64,000 nt of DNA from Acetivibrio saccincola (GTDB lineage Bacteria > Bacillota > Clostridia > Acetivibrionales > Acetivibrionaceae): positions 2,046,001 to 2,110,000 of the forward strand of contig NZ_CP025197.1 in the NCBI RefSeq assembly GCF_002844395.1, given 5' to 3'. The notes beneath the pieces are model-generated. The model had not been told where the DNA came from, did no database searches, and was given only the letters and a program-made list of their open reading frames with translations. Below, piece after piece: positions 1 to 8,817 of this stretch (positions within the stretch are counted from its first letter, which is position 1; every line of letters starts with the position of its first letter). Made by a program: the position numbers and the translations under genes.

Positions 1-425
1 TCATTAGATAAAACACCGACAACAGTAGTTTTAGGTGATATTACCTTTTGAAACTTATGTTCTTTGGTAAGTAATACCTCGTTATTTTGTACAATCTTTA
101 TTTCCAAATCCCTTGATGCAGTAGTAATGGGTATGCTCATAAAAAATTCTTTTTTAGAACCCTGGGGGATTTCAAAGGGAAGGACATAGTTTGTTTTGTT
201 TGCATAACCTGTAACTACATGAATCTGTATTTCACCTTGAAAGTCCTCTCCGGTATTTTCTATTTCAATATAAACGGGACATTCTGAAAATATCCTGATT
301 GTATTGTCATAACCTGCTCTAATGGAAACTTTAAGCTGCTCTTCCGGATTTGCATATGAAATTGTATAAAATGCACACATTAGTAGCAAAATAATAAATA
401 TAAATGCAATTTTTAATTTATTCAC
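1..425 (-). CDS. Secreted protein of unknown function, 3' part outside the window
   Basis: A GTG start at 425 sits behind a GAGGTGAT ribosome site. The protein opens with a hydrophobic signal peptide (MNKLKIAFIFIILLLMCAFY), followed by ISYANPEEQ, which suggests cleavage after the Ala of SYA. The next ~110 residues read like a beta-rich extracellular domain (VYIEIENTGEDFQGEIQIHV). No family is recognised. The stop codon lies beyond position 1, so length and C-terminal anchoring are unknown. It could be the N-terminal, outside-facing part of a larger membrane protein. Confidence 0.7.
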   Translation of the reverse strand, partial: MNKLKIAFIFIILLLMCAFYTISYANPEEQLKVSIRAGYDNTIRIFSECPVYIEIENTGEDFQGEIQIHVVTGYANKTNYVLPFEIPQGSKKEFFMSIPITTASRDLEIKIVQNNEVLLTKEHKFQKVISPKTTVVGVLSN

Positions 426-557
426 TAAATCACCTCATTCAATTCAAAAATGTATACTTTGTAAAAATAAACCTGACAATTTATAATACATTATAAACAG
501 CTTTTTGTCAATAAAGGAAAAACAATTACCTTTTATTCATGGATTCTTACAGGGGCT

Positions 558-1439
558 TTATATAGACGGTTCATGATATGATGAATTTGCATAGCAATAC
601 TGGCATCCTGTAAAGCACTTTTTAGGAGGCCATCCTCCTATATCAATGGAATGAGTACAGCCACACAGATTTCTCTTTCTTGGCTCGTCCTTTCTTATAT
701 ATTTTTTATCCGGGTGCAGCTCCTCCAGCAAATACCCGTTTATACACCTAGATTCTTCAAGACCGTAAACAGAACAGCTATAGACTTTCCCACCGAATTT
801 ACCTGCCATACTCTTTATTCTGTCAAAAAAACCCCTCTTTTGGCTTATTGTAAAGTTTTCAATGGACCACCCTATTTTTTTAAACCTGTTATCAACTTTT
901 TTATGTATATTTGATTGCAAAAAGCTTATAGTATATGTTTTTATCCCTGCTTTTGCCGAATTTTCAATTATAGATTTTACACAGTCAAAATTTGAAAAAA
1001 TCTCACCTGTCACATTATTCCTTATTTTAACTAATGGGTCTATCCTAAGCATTACCCTCATAGGGTTACGAAAGAGTTCCACAATTTCAGGCAGCACTGC
1101 TAAAGCATCAGAAGCTTTAGGTGCATTAGGCTCCATATATAATCCGTCACTTCCGACAATCCTCCCGCCCATACCAGTTATAGTACAGTGGAGATAGCAC
1201 TGTATCCCTAAGCTAAAAAGGTTGTTTATAAATTCAGTCATAGTACTTTTTAAAATTGCATCCGGATGTTTGGTCCAAAATACAACGGTATGTACATCCA
1301 CACCCTTTTCAATTCTTGTCATTACCTCTTTCATTAGTACGTCAGGATAATATTTAGGCATATCAGTCATTCTTGAAGCACTCAATACAACAGAATCGTT
1401 TTTCTTTTTTTCGTCCTTAAATAAAGACATTTGTTCCAT
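558..1439 (-). CDS. DUF1848 family protein with C-terminal cysteine cluster
   Basis: The sequence has the hallmarks of the DUF1848 family: SASRMTDMPKYYPD near the N terminus, HTVVFWTKHPDAI, and a cysteine-rich C terminus (CGCTHSIDIGG then CFTGCQYCYAN). The CxxCxxC cluster probably binds an iron-sulfur centre; some members are annotated as radical-SAM-like. The biochemical role is unknown. The frame opens at 1451, but the ATG at 1439 has a GGGG six bases upstream, whereas the outer ATG has no ribosome site, so the inner one is preferred. The gene stands alone, with AT-rich spacers on both sides. Confidence 0.85.
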   Translation of the reverse strand: MEQMSLFKDEKKKNDSVVLSASRMTDMPKYYPDVLMKEVMTRIEKGVDVHTVVFWTKHPDAILKSTMTEFINNLFSLGIQCYLHCTITGMGGRIVGSDGLYMEPNAPKASDALAVLPEIVELFRNPMRVMLRIDPLVKIRNNVTGEIFSNFDCVKSIIENSAKAGIKTYTISFLQSNIHKKVDNRFKKIGWSIENFTISQKRGFFDRIKSMAGKFGGKVYSCSVYGLEESRCINGYLLEELHPDKKYIRKDEPRKRNLCGCTHSIDIGGWPPKKCFTGCQYCYANSSYHEPSI

Positions 1440-1737
1440 ATACATCCCCATCTGTTTACTTGATTTTTATATTTCATAAAATTAAATGTACTCCTAAATT
1501 TATAAAAATTTGAATATAATATATTGGATATATTACAATTATATCATTATATTACAATTATATCTTTTTTATATATGTGATGCAAATATGTCTATATAAT
1601 TTAAATACGCTTTTTTTGCTACTTTTTATGTACAATCGCTTATTATTTATTAAATTTAGATAAAATAACAGTAACCCCACCTTATACAAGGAGGAGTCCT
1701 GGACAATAGAAAAATTAATGATATTCTTTATAATCCT

Positions 1738-2484
1738 CTAAATTTGCCTTTTATAATTTTCAAATATTAACCTGCATTTATCAGATCTGTACTTTGATAT
1801 GACATATTCTACTACCTGACCGCTTTTTGAAGTTATGGTGTTTGTTATTTTTAAAAGAGGATGTCCCGGCTGTACCATTAAGTACTGAGCCTCTTTTGAG
1901 TCAGTAAAAACAACCTCTAAAGAACTGCTGCTTTTTACAGGAACAAGGGGATACTTGCCTCTTAATATATCATGGGATGCTTTTTTATTTTTAATATCAT
2001 CTATTATGTCTGGAAATAAATTTAATGGAATGAATGATGTGTTGAAGGAAAAAACATCATCATCATGCTTAGTCCTAAAAACCACTTTTGCAAACTGTGT
2101 ACTTTGTCCAGAATTTGCTTTAAAAATTTCCAGAATCTTTCCACATTCTTTCCCCTCTACTGTTTCAACAGAAAGTACCTCCCGGTTATCTGTAAGTTCA
2201 TTATCTAAAATTGAGTCTGTAAAACCTGTATATGTTTTTACATCAATCGAGGTCTTAGGTCTTGATACAAAAGTTCCTTTGCCCTTTTCTTTGTACAAAT
2301 AGCCATTGTTTGTCAATTCGCTTATAGCCTGCCTTACAGTCGGGCGGCTTATATTATAAAGCTCACAAAACTCTTGCTCTGATGGTATTTTAGAATCAGG
2401 AGGATAAACCCCGCTTTCTATATTGGCCATAATTATATTTTTAAGTTGACAATAAAGAGGTATATCACTGTACTTATTAATCAC
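1738..2484 (-). CDS. GntR-family transcriptional regulator, HutC/UTRA subfamily
   Basis: The N-terminal ~75 residues are a GntR winged helix (IPLYCQLKNIIMANIESG, then KIPSEQEFCELYNISRPTVR and GYLYKEKGKGTFV). The rest matches a UTRA effector-binding domain, which in this family binds small metabolites, often sugar or amino-sugar phosphates. The frame stays open up to an ATG at 2523, but the GTG at 2484 is preceded by GGAGGGG at ideal spacing and gives the usual family N terminus (about 248 residues). The gene is transcribed in the same direction as purB but is separated from it by ~165 bp, and no sugar-transport genes flank it, so its target is unknown. Confidence 0.85.
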   Translation of the reverse strand: MINKYSDIPLYCQLKNIIMANIESGVYPPDSKIPSEQEFCELYNISRPTVRQAISELTNNGYLYKEKGKGTFVSRPKTSIDVKTYTGFTDSILDNELTDNREVLSVETVEGKECGKILEIFKANSGQSTQFAKVVFRTKHDDDVFSFNTSFIPLNLFPDIIDDIKNKKASHDILRGKYPLVPVKSSSSLEVVFTDSKEAQYLMVQPGHPLLKITNTITSKSGQVVEYVISKYRSDKCRLIFENYKRQI

Positions 2485-2649
2485 AAAATTCCCCTCCGGA
2501 CTTAAAATTACTTCCCACCCCATTCATACGACAAATCATCATTACATCTTATCTAATTTTACTACATAAACATTGAAATTTCAACAATATATGCGCTATT
2601 TGATACATACTATTCAGATGATTTTTTAAGCTTTTATATAAAATATCCT

Positions 2650-4077
2650 CTATACTTTTAAATCAATTTCCGAAGCAGCTTTTTCACTATTTTTAAGAAC
2701 AGGTTTTACATGGAATTCTATAAATTCTTCCACCTGCTCTTTAGACCTGCCAATATAGTTTTTAGGGTCTAACACCTGATTTAATTTGGTGATATCAAGT
2801 CCAAAAGCTTCATCTTTCGCAATTCTCTCTATAAGATCGTTTTCATTTCCCTTTTCTTTTACTTCCCTTGCTGCTTCCATAGAATAAACCCTTATTTTCT
2901 CATGGAGTTCCTGCCTGTCCCCCCCTGCCTTAACAGCTTCCATTAATATATTCTCAGTTGCCATAAAGGGAAGTTCTGCCTGCACATGTTTTTCAATAAC
3001 CTTTGGATATACCACCAAACCGCTGGCTATATTTATATATAGGTTTAAAATAGCATCCACTGCTAAAAACCCTTCAGGTATGCTTATCCGTCTGTTGGCA
3101 GAGTCATCAAGAGATCTTTCAAACCACTGGGTGGAAGCGGTGATGGCAGGATTTAGGGCATTAACCACCACATATCTTGCTAAGGCTGAAATCCTCTCTG
3201 ACCTTACCGGGTTTCTCTTGTATGCCATAGCCGACGAACCAATTTGTTTTTTCTCAAAGGGCTCTTCAATTTCCTTTAAGCTCTGTAAAAGCCTTAAGTC
3301 ATTGCTGAATTTATATGCACTTTGGGCAATGCCGGAAAGCACATTTAAAACCCTTGAATCAAGTTTTCTTGTATAAGTCTGCCCGGACACTGCAAATACA
3401 CTTTTAAAGCCCATTTTCTCAGGTATGAGCATATCAAGTTTTTTAACCTTTTCATGGTCACCTTCAAAAAGTTTTAAAAAACTTGCCTGGGTACCTGTGG
3501 TACCTTTTGAACCTAAAAGTTTCATATTTGAAAGAACATAGTCTAAATCTTCTAAATCAATTAACAAATCCTGAATCCAAAGACATGCCCTTTTCCCAAC
3601 TGTAACCAGCTGTGCCGGCTGAAAGTGTGTAAAGCCTAGTGTTGGCATATCTTTGTATTTTAATGCAAACTCTGCCAGTTTTTCAATGGTGGTTACAAGC
3701 TTTTTTCTAATTAATTTTAAACCTTCAGTCATAATGACAATATCTGTATTGTCACCAACATAACAGGATGTCGCTCCTAAATGAATAATTCTTTTTGCAT
3801 TAGGACACTGCTCCCCGTATGCATGAATATGAGCCATAACATCATGGCGGAATTCTTTTTCTTTTTGTTCTGCCACTTGATAATTTATATCATCTTTGTA
3901 TTTTTTTAGTTCCTCAATTTGTTCATCCGTTATATCGAGACCAAGCTCTTTTTGAGCTTCTGCAAGAGCTATCCAAAACCTTCTCCATGTTTTAAATTTC
4001 ATGTCAGGAGAAAATAATTCCTGCATTTCTTTGCTTGCATACCTGGTATTTAAGGGATTTTCATATGTATTTTTCAA
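2650..4077 (-). CDS. purB: Adenylosuccinate lyase
   Basis: The product catalyses two fumarate-releasing steps: SAICAR to AICAR in purine synthesis, and adenylosuccinate to AMP. The superfamily signature is visible as [11 protein letters not shown] near residue 290, and upstream [14 protein letters not shown] and [11 protein letters not shown] are typical of the family. Length (~475 residues) is normal. The frame begins with TTG at 4086 directly abutting GGAGG, which is too close. The second TTG, at 4077, has nine-base spacing and gives [15 protein letters not shown], the customary clostridial start. It is separated from the upstream aminotransferase by a terminator at 4204-4237 and lies apart from any pur cluster. 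Confidence 0.95.
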   Translation of the reverse strand: MKNTYENPLNTRYASKEMQELFSPDMKFKTWRRFWIALAEAQKELGLDITDEQIEELKKYKDDINYQVAEQKEKEFRHDVMAHIHAYGEQCPNAKRIIHLGATSCYVGDNTDIVIMTEGLKLIRKKLVTTIEKLAEFALKYKDMPTLGFTHFQPAQLVTVGKRACLWIQDLLIDLEDLDYVLSNMKLLGSKGTTGTQASFLKLFEGDHEKVKKLDMLIPEKMGFKSVFAVSGQTYTRKLDSRVLNVLSGIAQSAYKFSNDLRLLQSLKEIEEPFEKKQIGSSAMAYKRNPVRSERISALARYVVVNALNPAITASTQWFERSLDDSANRRISIPEGFLAVDAILNLYINIASGLVVYPKVIEKHVQAELPFMATENILMEAVKAGGDRQELHEKIRVYSMEAAREVKEKGNENDLIERIAKDEAFGLDITKLNQVLDPKNYIGRSKEQVEEFIEFHVKPVLKNSEKAASEIDLKV

Positions 4078-4203
4078 ATTTTCCAACCTCCAAAAATCTT
4101 TTATCTTTTAACTTTTACTAAAAATTAACTAAAAATTTTTCTAACTTTATGATACCCAAAAACAATTATACATTGTTATTTACTTTAAATCCAGCCATTA
4201 TGA

Positions 4204-4237
4204 CAAAAAAATACGGGATTATAAAAACATATCCCGT
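4204..4237 (-). terminator. Rho-independent terminator of the aminotransferase gene
   Basis: On the minus strand, ACGGGAT (4231-4237) pairs with ATCCCGT (4213-4219) around an 11-base loop, followed by ATTTTTTTG. It lies ~57 bp after the aminotransferase stop. A weaker stem (GAGATTG/CAATCTC, about 4257-4282) lies just before it. Confidence 0.8.
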
Positions 4238-4293
4238 CTAAGCTATTTATAAATATGAGATTGAAATTTAAATGCCAATCTCAATAAATTATA

Positions 4294-5481
4294 TTACTCA
4301 TTTAAAAATTTTTCAATTCTATTTAAACCTTCCGCTATGTTTTCAAAGGAAGTTGCATAGGAAAGCCTTACATGAATATCCGTTCCAAAACCGGAGCCTG
4401 GAACTAAAGCAACATTTGCCTTTTCTAAAAGAACATTTGCAAAAACGTCCGAGTCTGTAATTTTAACTCCTTTAATTTCTTTCCCTATTAATTTTGAAAT
4501 ATTCATCATAACATAAAAAGCCCCGTTTGGTTTAATACAGGAAAGACCTTCTATTGAGTTTATTCTTTTTACCATATAATCCCTTCTTTTGGCAAACTCA
4601 GCAACCATAGCGTCTATTACGCCATTGTCTCCATCCAATGCCACCAATGCTGCCATCTGTGCTATTGTATTGGGATTTGAAGTGAAGTGACTTTGAATAT
4701 TAGTCATAACACATGCAATCTTTTCATTTGACGCAGTGTATCCTATTCTCCACCCTGTCATGGAATATGATTTTGAAACCCCGTTTACCAAAATAGTCAA
4801 ATTCTTTATCTCTTCACTAAAGGATGCTATACTTACATGTTTTAGATTGTCGTATAATAATTTTTCATATATTTCATCAGATATAATGTATATTTTTTTG
4901 TCAACGGCTATTTTGGCTATTTCCCTTAGTTCTTCCTCTGTATATATCATTCCTGTAGGGTTGCTGGGGCTATTTATTATAATAGCCTTTGTCTTTTCCG
5001 TAACAGCATTTAAAAATTTGTCAACAGAAGGCTTGAAACCTTCTTCTTCTGTGGCTTTTAACATGACGGGTATCCCGTCTGCCATTTTAATCATTTCCGG
5101 GTAGCTCACCCAGCAGGGGCAGGGTACAATAACCTCGTCACCCGGATTACATATGGCTTGAAAAATATTAGCAAGAGAATGCTTTGCTCCGTTGCTTATA
5201 ACGATATTTTCCGGTTTGTACTCAAGTCCGTTGTCTCTTTTTAATTTCCTGCATACCGCTTCTTTAAGCTCTGACATTCCCGAGGCAGGAGTGTATTTTG
5301 TATACCCTTCATTTATTGCTTTTATTGCAGCTTCTTTAATATGCATTGGTGTATCAAAATCTGGCTCTCCTGCTCCAAATCCTATCACATCCACTCCTTC
5401 CAGTCTCATTTTTTTAGCCTTTGCATCAATAACAAGAGTGGAAGACGGGCTGATTGAAAGTGCCCTTCTTGAAAGTTCCAT
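4294..5481 (-). CDS. PLP-dependent aminotransferase, aspartate aminotransferase type (class I)
   Basis: This is a fold-type I aminotransferase of ordinary length (395 residues). The PLP lysine lies in SKSYSMTGWRIGY, the pocket motif IINSPSNPTG and the DEIYEKLLYD segment are present, and the substrate carboxylate arginine lies in HVRLSYATS. The N terminus ALSISPSSTLVIDAKAKKM is typical of the Ib aspartate aminotransferase subgroup (thermophile AspC, with some prephenate or broad specificity). It most likely interconverts aspartate and oxaloacetate with glutamate and 2-oxoglutarate; exact specificity cannot be read from sequence. GGAGG precedes the ATG, and a terminator follows. Confidence 0.9.
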   Translation of the reverse strand: MELSRRALSISPSSTLVIDAKAKKMRLEGVDVIGFGAGEPDFDTPMHIKEAAIKAINEGYTKYTPASGMSELKEAVCRKLKRDNGLEYKPENIVISNGAKHSLANIFQAICNPGDEVIVPCPCWVSYPEMIKMADGIPVMLKATEEEGFKPSVDKFLNAVTEKTKAIIINSPSNPTGMIYTEEELREIAKIAVDKKIYIISDEIYEKLLYDNLKHVSIASFSEEIKNLTILVNGVSKSYSMTGWRIGYTASNEKIACVMTNIQSHFTSNPNTIAQMAALVALDGDNGVIDAMVAEFAKRRDYMVKRINSIEGLSCIKPNGAFYVMMNISKLIGKEIKGVKITDSDVFANVLLEKANVALVPGSGFGTDIHVRLSYATSFENIAEGLNRIEKFLNE

Positions 5482-5859
5482 TTACAATCCTCCAAAATCA
5501 TTTTATGTCCCACATTTTTTATTTTACAGCTATTTTATGCTTAGCACACTTATTTCTAAATATGTTGCATAAAAATAATTTTTTTCTATCTACAATTTTA
5601 ATTTTAATATAATATATTTTATTTTGCAAGATAATGATATTTAAAATGCAAAATTATCTGATAATTTATATCTATGCATTAAAAAGCTTTATATAAATAG
5701 CATTTAAGAATGTTATTTTTTTAACTATCTTAAAAGAAATACAGCATTTATAATTATTCATTTAAAATGCAAGACAAATTGTTTTTCGTTTCAAATTATT
5801 TTTTTAATTTTTTTAAAATTTTAATGTATATTTTCTTTTATACCGGCAATAATATTAGT

Positions 5860-6260
5860 ACAAGGGTTCGTGATGGTTGAACCAAGAGTTCTATAAGGTT
5901 TTATGAGCTTTGTAGAATTCGGCCAAAGATTAATATCAGGTTTCGTCCGGTGAGTTGACGCTAAAGCTTGGTGTTAGTCGGCGGAAAGAGCTGTATATGT
6001 CTATATTTAGATAGATGTATCCAGTTCGAGTTAAGATTATTACAGGAGCAATCAGAACTAATTTGAGTATTTGTATGAAGTATTATACCTTGTATTTTAA
6101 TGCAGTATTAATATGAAGTATCAACTACTCAAAGTGTTTTGTATAGGCTTTATAAAGGCTGTTTGTTCTTGTAATAGTCGAGCAAAGGTTACTTATTGAC
6201 TTTCTCTTAAAAGGGTAGTTGATATTTAGCCGGAGCGAAGATCATCACGGGCTCTTTTAT
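5860..6260 (+). ncRNA. Candidate large structured non-coding RNA, class not assigned
   Basis: This 780-bp gap has no credible ORF, but its + strand folds extensively. Stems seen: GGTTC 5865-5869/GAACC 5879-5883; GAC 5957-5959/GTC 5977-5979 inside CCG 5947-5949/CGG 5982-5984; ATATGTCTAT 5995-6004/ATAGATGTAT 6011-6020 extended by CTG/CAG; ATTACA 6039-6044/TGTAAT 6170-6175 continuing to AGAAC 6054-6058/GTTCT 6165-6169; TTTGAGTA 6062-6069/TACTCAAA 6126-6133; GAGC 6233-6236/GCTC 6251-6254 followed by TTTT. The loop base run GTGATG (5870-5875) is complementary to CATCAC (6243-6248) in the loop of the last hairpin, so the two ends can kiss. G-U pairs in the 5995-6020 stem would be A-C mismatches on the other strand, which fixes the strand as +. 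It ends convergent to the M19 peptidase gene, so it is not a leader of a downstream gene. It could belong to a known clostridial class such as the raiA motif. Confidence 0.65.
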
Positions 6261-6274
6261 TATTTAAAGCACTT

Positions 6275-7204
6275 CTACAATACTTCTCTTATCACCCTTA
6301 AAAAATTTTTTCCCAAAAACTTTTCCACATCTTCATTGGAATAATTAAGCTTTAAAAGCTCATCTGCTATTTTATAAATATCTTCAACTCCGTTTATACC
6401 CTCCGGAAGAAAGTCAACACCGTCAAAATCCGCCCCTAAACCTATGTGGTCAAATCCTGTCAAATCCCCTATATATTCAATATGTTTAATGACATCCTTT
6501 AAACTTGCATCTTTATCACTTATAAATTCAGCACATAAATTTATTCCTATTACACCCCCGTTATTTTTTATGGCCATTATCTGTTCATCACTAAGGTTTC
6601 TGATATGCTGGCATATTTTTTTTGCATTTGAATGAGACGCGATAACAGGCTTTTGACTTAATTCCATTACATCCCAAAATCCTTTTTCAGATATGTGGGA
6701 CAAATCAATAAGCATTCCTAAAGAATTCATCTCTTTTATAACCTCTTTTCCAAATGAAGTAAGTCCACCCCCTGTTTCTGATTCCAAAACCCCGTCTGCT
6801 ATTTCATTTCTATAGTTCCAGGTAAGGCATAAGCTGCGCACCCCAAGTCTGTAGAAGATCCTTAGCATTCCAACATCTCCTTGAAGTGCTTCACCACCTT
6901 CAATTGAAAGTACTGCGGCAATTTTCTCTTCTTTAAAAGCTCTTTTAATTTCGCTGTAATTACAACATAATGTTATGTGGTCTTTATACCTTTCTACTTC
7001 TTTATAAAATACATCAATTATTTCTAACGCCCTTTTTAATGTATTTGGATAAAGGCATTTATCTGTAAAGGCTGCAAAAAACTGAACAAAATTTTTGTAT
7101 TTTTTTAACCTCTGTATATCCACATGATGTTTATTTTCATAAAGGTTTGAGTTTGTTTCCATTATTTTAGTTATTGTATCGCAGTGGGAATCTACTATAA
7201 CCAT
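6275..7204 (-). CDS. Membrane dipeptidase (peptidase family M19, renal-dipeptidase type)
   Basis: The product is a zinc-dependent dipeptidase of family M19 (309 residues, normal length). The N-terminal metal motif is DSHCDT, and further metal or substrate residues lie in SIEGGEAL, MLIDLSHIS, PVIASHSNAKKI and GLGADFDG. Bacterial members hydrolyse dipeptides, some with D-residues. No signal peptide is seen, so it is probably cytoplasmic. The ATG follows AAAGGATG. The gene is monocistronic, between the structured RNA and an insertion-sequence remnant. Confidence 0.9.
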   Translation of the reverse strand: MVIVDSHCDTITKIMETNSNLYENKHHVDIQRLKKYKNFVQFFAAFTDKCLYPNTLKRALEIIDVFYKEVERYKDHITLCCNYSEIKRAFKEEKIAAVLSIEGGEALQGDVGMLRIFYRLGVRSLCLTWNYRNEIADGVLESETGGGLTSFGKEVIKEMNSLGMLIDLSHISEKGFWDVMELSQKPVIASHSNAKKICQHIRNLSDEQIMAIKNNGGVIGINLCAEFISDKDASLKDVIKHIEYIGDLTGFDHIGLGADFDGVDFLPEGINGVEDIYKIADELLKLNYSNEDVEKFLGKNFLRVIREVL

Positions 7205-7225
7205 ATAAACACATCCTTTAAATAT

Positions 7226-7239
7226 ACTTATATATCTTA
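7226..7239. repeat. 14-bp direct repeat outside the IS21 remnant, left copy
   Basis: ACTTATATATCTTA occurs here and again at 8668-8681 in the same orientation. The copies lie 12 bp and 5 bp outside the apparent element ends, so they are not a standard target duplication. Confidence 0.5.
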
Positions 7240-7251
7240 TTAATATACTAA

Positions 7252-7326
7252 TGCGTATTCCGGATTATCCGGACGGCAGTTCCGGAAACATCCGGACATT
7301 AAACCGGATTATCCGGACACCTTGTC
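7252..7326. repeat. Left terminal repeat array of the IS21 remnant
   Basis: Six CCGG cores in about 60 bp, mostly in the form ATCCGGAC or TTCCGGA. IS21 elements carry several transposase-binding repeats at each end, which is what this looks like. The inner 16 bp (7311-7326) are the exact inverse of 8565-8580. Confidence 0.75.
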
Positions 7327-7591
7327 ATTTAGTTTGTATAGTCTTTTTATCTATCTTCCGTTCCGCAGTATAGTCTATATCCTCAATGCATGCATTAATA
7401 CTAAAAGATGCTTTATGTATATATCTTTTAATCCTGGAGTTTTTTCTTGACTCCCATTCTTTTTCAACCATAATACCGAACCTTTCCTCAAAAGACAACT
7501 CCCTTAAAGCCGGATCTGAATCACTCAGTAGTTGGGCCATAACTTTAAGTTTCATATCTCTTAGTTTTTCTATAGTTGGGTTAATTAGCAT
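7325..7591 (-). pseudogene. istB: IstB ATP-binding helper protein, truncated N-terminal piece
   Basis: Only ~88 residues remain: the N-terminal helical region (NPTIEKLRDMKLKVMAQLL, then LSFEERFGIMVEKEW) typical of IS21 IstB. The whole AAA+ ATPase part with Walker A and B, about 160 further residues, is missing; a stop falls just inside the left terminal repeats. The start at 7591 follows AGGAGG and overlaps the end of istA, preserving the istAB coupling. It cannot act as the transposition helper. Confidence 0.85.
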
Positions 7592-8495
7592 ATATACCAC
7601 CTCCTGAGTAAGCACTGCTTCCTCTTACATTTTCATGCCGAATAATTGTATCATTCTGCTTCTTTGTGGAATTCTTGACGACTTGCTTAAGGATAATATT
7701 GAAATATTTGAAGGAAAAAACATTTTTATCTATAGCCTCTTTGCTGGCAGTTTCTATTATTTCAACAGAACAACTTTTAGCAAGTCTCATAATTCCCATA
7801 CAAGTTCGATAACACTGAACAGGATAATCACTGCTTTCAAGAATCTTTTTGATTAGTTCCCGGGTATAAGGACCGTTTTTTTCTGCCCATGACAGAAAAC
7901 GCTCAGAACTCCATGCATAAACAGCTTTATGCTCTTCGGGCATATGTTCCTCTAATGTTTTATAGCGATTAGATTTATCATAGTTTCTGGTGTGTACCGC
8001 TATTCTTTCATTCCCTATATATACTTCTATAGTTTTTGATGATGCCCTAATCCAACATTTATGATTCGCATAGGAGTAATGAACACTGTAGAAAAATCCT
8101 TTGTACTCAACATGATAATTAAATGCAACTCTTGTTTCTACCCAGTCGCAATATTCGTATTTTGTTGCCGGCAATGGCTGCAGACAGGGTTTATCTATCT
8201 TTTTAAAAGCCGTCTTTCTGTTACCCTCCATTTTCTGAAATGGTCTGTTGATAAACTTCTCCAGTTCCTCTTCCATATCAGGCTCTGGAACGATTTTTCT
8301 ATTATTTGTAGGTGGGTATAGCATTGACATTAACTGTTTATCACTAAGTTGGATTGGCCATGTTATATTTGCTTTTTCTGCTCTTTTAAGAATCTCTGAC
8401 ACTGTTGTTTTACCACAATTACAAGCTTGACCAATTTCTCTTAGAGATAGTCCTACTTCATGCTTAAGTCTTAAAATTTCTCTTGCTTTTAACAT
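7581..8495 (-). pseudogene. istA: IstA transposase with deleted catalytic core
   Basis: The N-terminal ~70 residues are the IstA helix-turn-helix (LSLREIGQACNCGKTTVSEI). At about residue 80 the sequence jumps to the C-terminal beta-barrel region (FINRPFQKMEGNRKTAFKKI, then GFFYSVHYSYANHKCWIRAS and YPVQCYRTCMGIMRLAKSC). The DDE integrase core of roughly 200 residues between them is absent, while the reading frame is kept. The frame extends upstream to 8531, but the ATG at 8495 has AGGAGG six bases before it and gives the family start MLKAREILRLKHEVG. The protein could still bind the ends, so it may act as a transposition inhibitor; that is inference. Confidence 0.85.
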
Positions 8496-8564
8496 ATCCA
8501 GCCTCCTCATCGATTGGCCCCCTTTAATCATTCTGATTAAAGAGTACCTATATTTTAGTAAATC

Positions 8565-8662
8565 GACAAGGTGTCCGGATGTACCGTTATGCTGTCCGGA
8601 TAATTCCGAAACGACGTCCGGATGCTGCCGGAATCAGTGTCCGGATGTACCCGAAATATGCA
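8565..8662. repeat. Right terminal repeat array of the IS21 remnant
   Basis: Five CCGG cores, mostly GTCCGGATG, spaced about 20 bp, ending in CCCGAAATATGCA, which mirrors the left tip. The inner end GACAAGGTGTCCGGAT (8565-8580) is the exact inverse of the left array's inner end. Confidence 0.75.
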
Positions 8663-8817
8663 ACTTAACTTATATATCTTAAAAACATATTATCATATTT
8701 TTAAAATGAAATCTTTTTTTAGAGCAAAATCTTTTCATTGCACCTGTTATTTCTATGTGATATAATTTATTTGATTTATTTTTCTGTCTTTTCATTTTAT
8801 GAAAAAGGAGTTGTCTG

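Larger units (their letters stand above)
7252..8662 (-). mobile_element. IS21-family insertion sequence, internally deleted (non-autonomous)
   Basis: The element ends are imperfect inverted repeats: TGCGTATTCCGG at the left and, read inward, TGCATATTTCGGG at the right. Inside them are arrays of CCGG-containing repeats and a perfect 16-bp inverted pair (7311-7326 and 8565-8580). Between the ends lie overlapping istA and istB genes in the usual order, but istA lacks the DDE catalytic core and istB ends before the ATPase motifs. The 1.4-kb length, against about 2-2.5 kb for full elements, agrees. It could move only with transposase supplied by another copy. Confidence 0.85.

Noticed and set aside
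5860-6260. Riboswitch or leader for the neighbouring dipeptidase
   Set aside because: The structured strand is + while the dipeptidase gene is on the minus strand and convergent.
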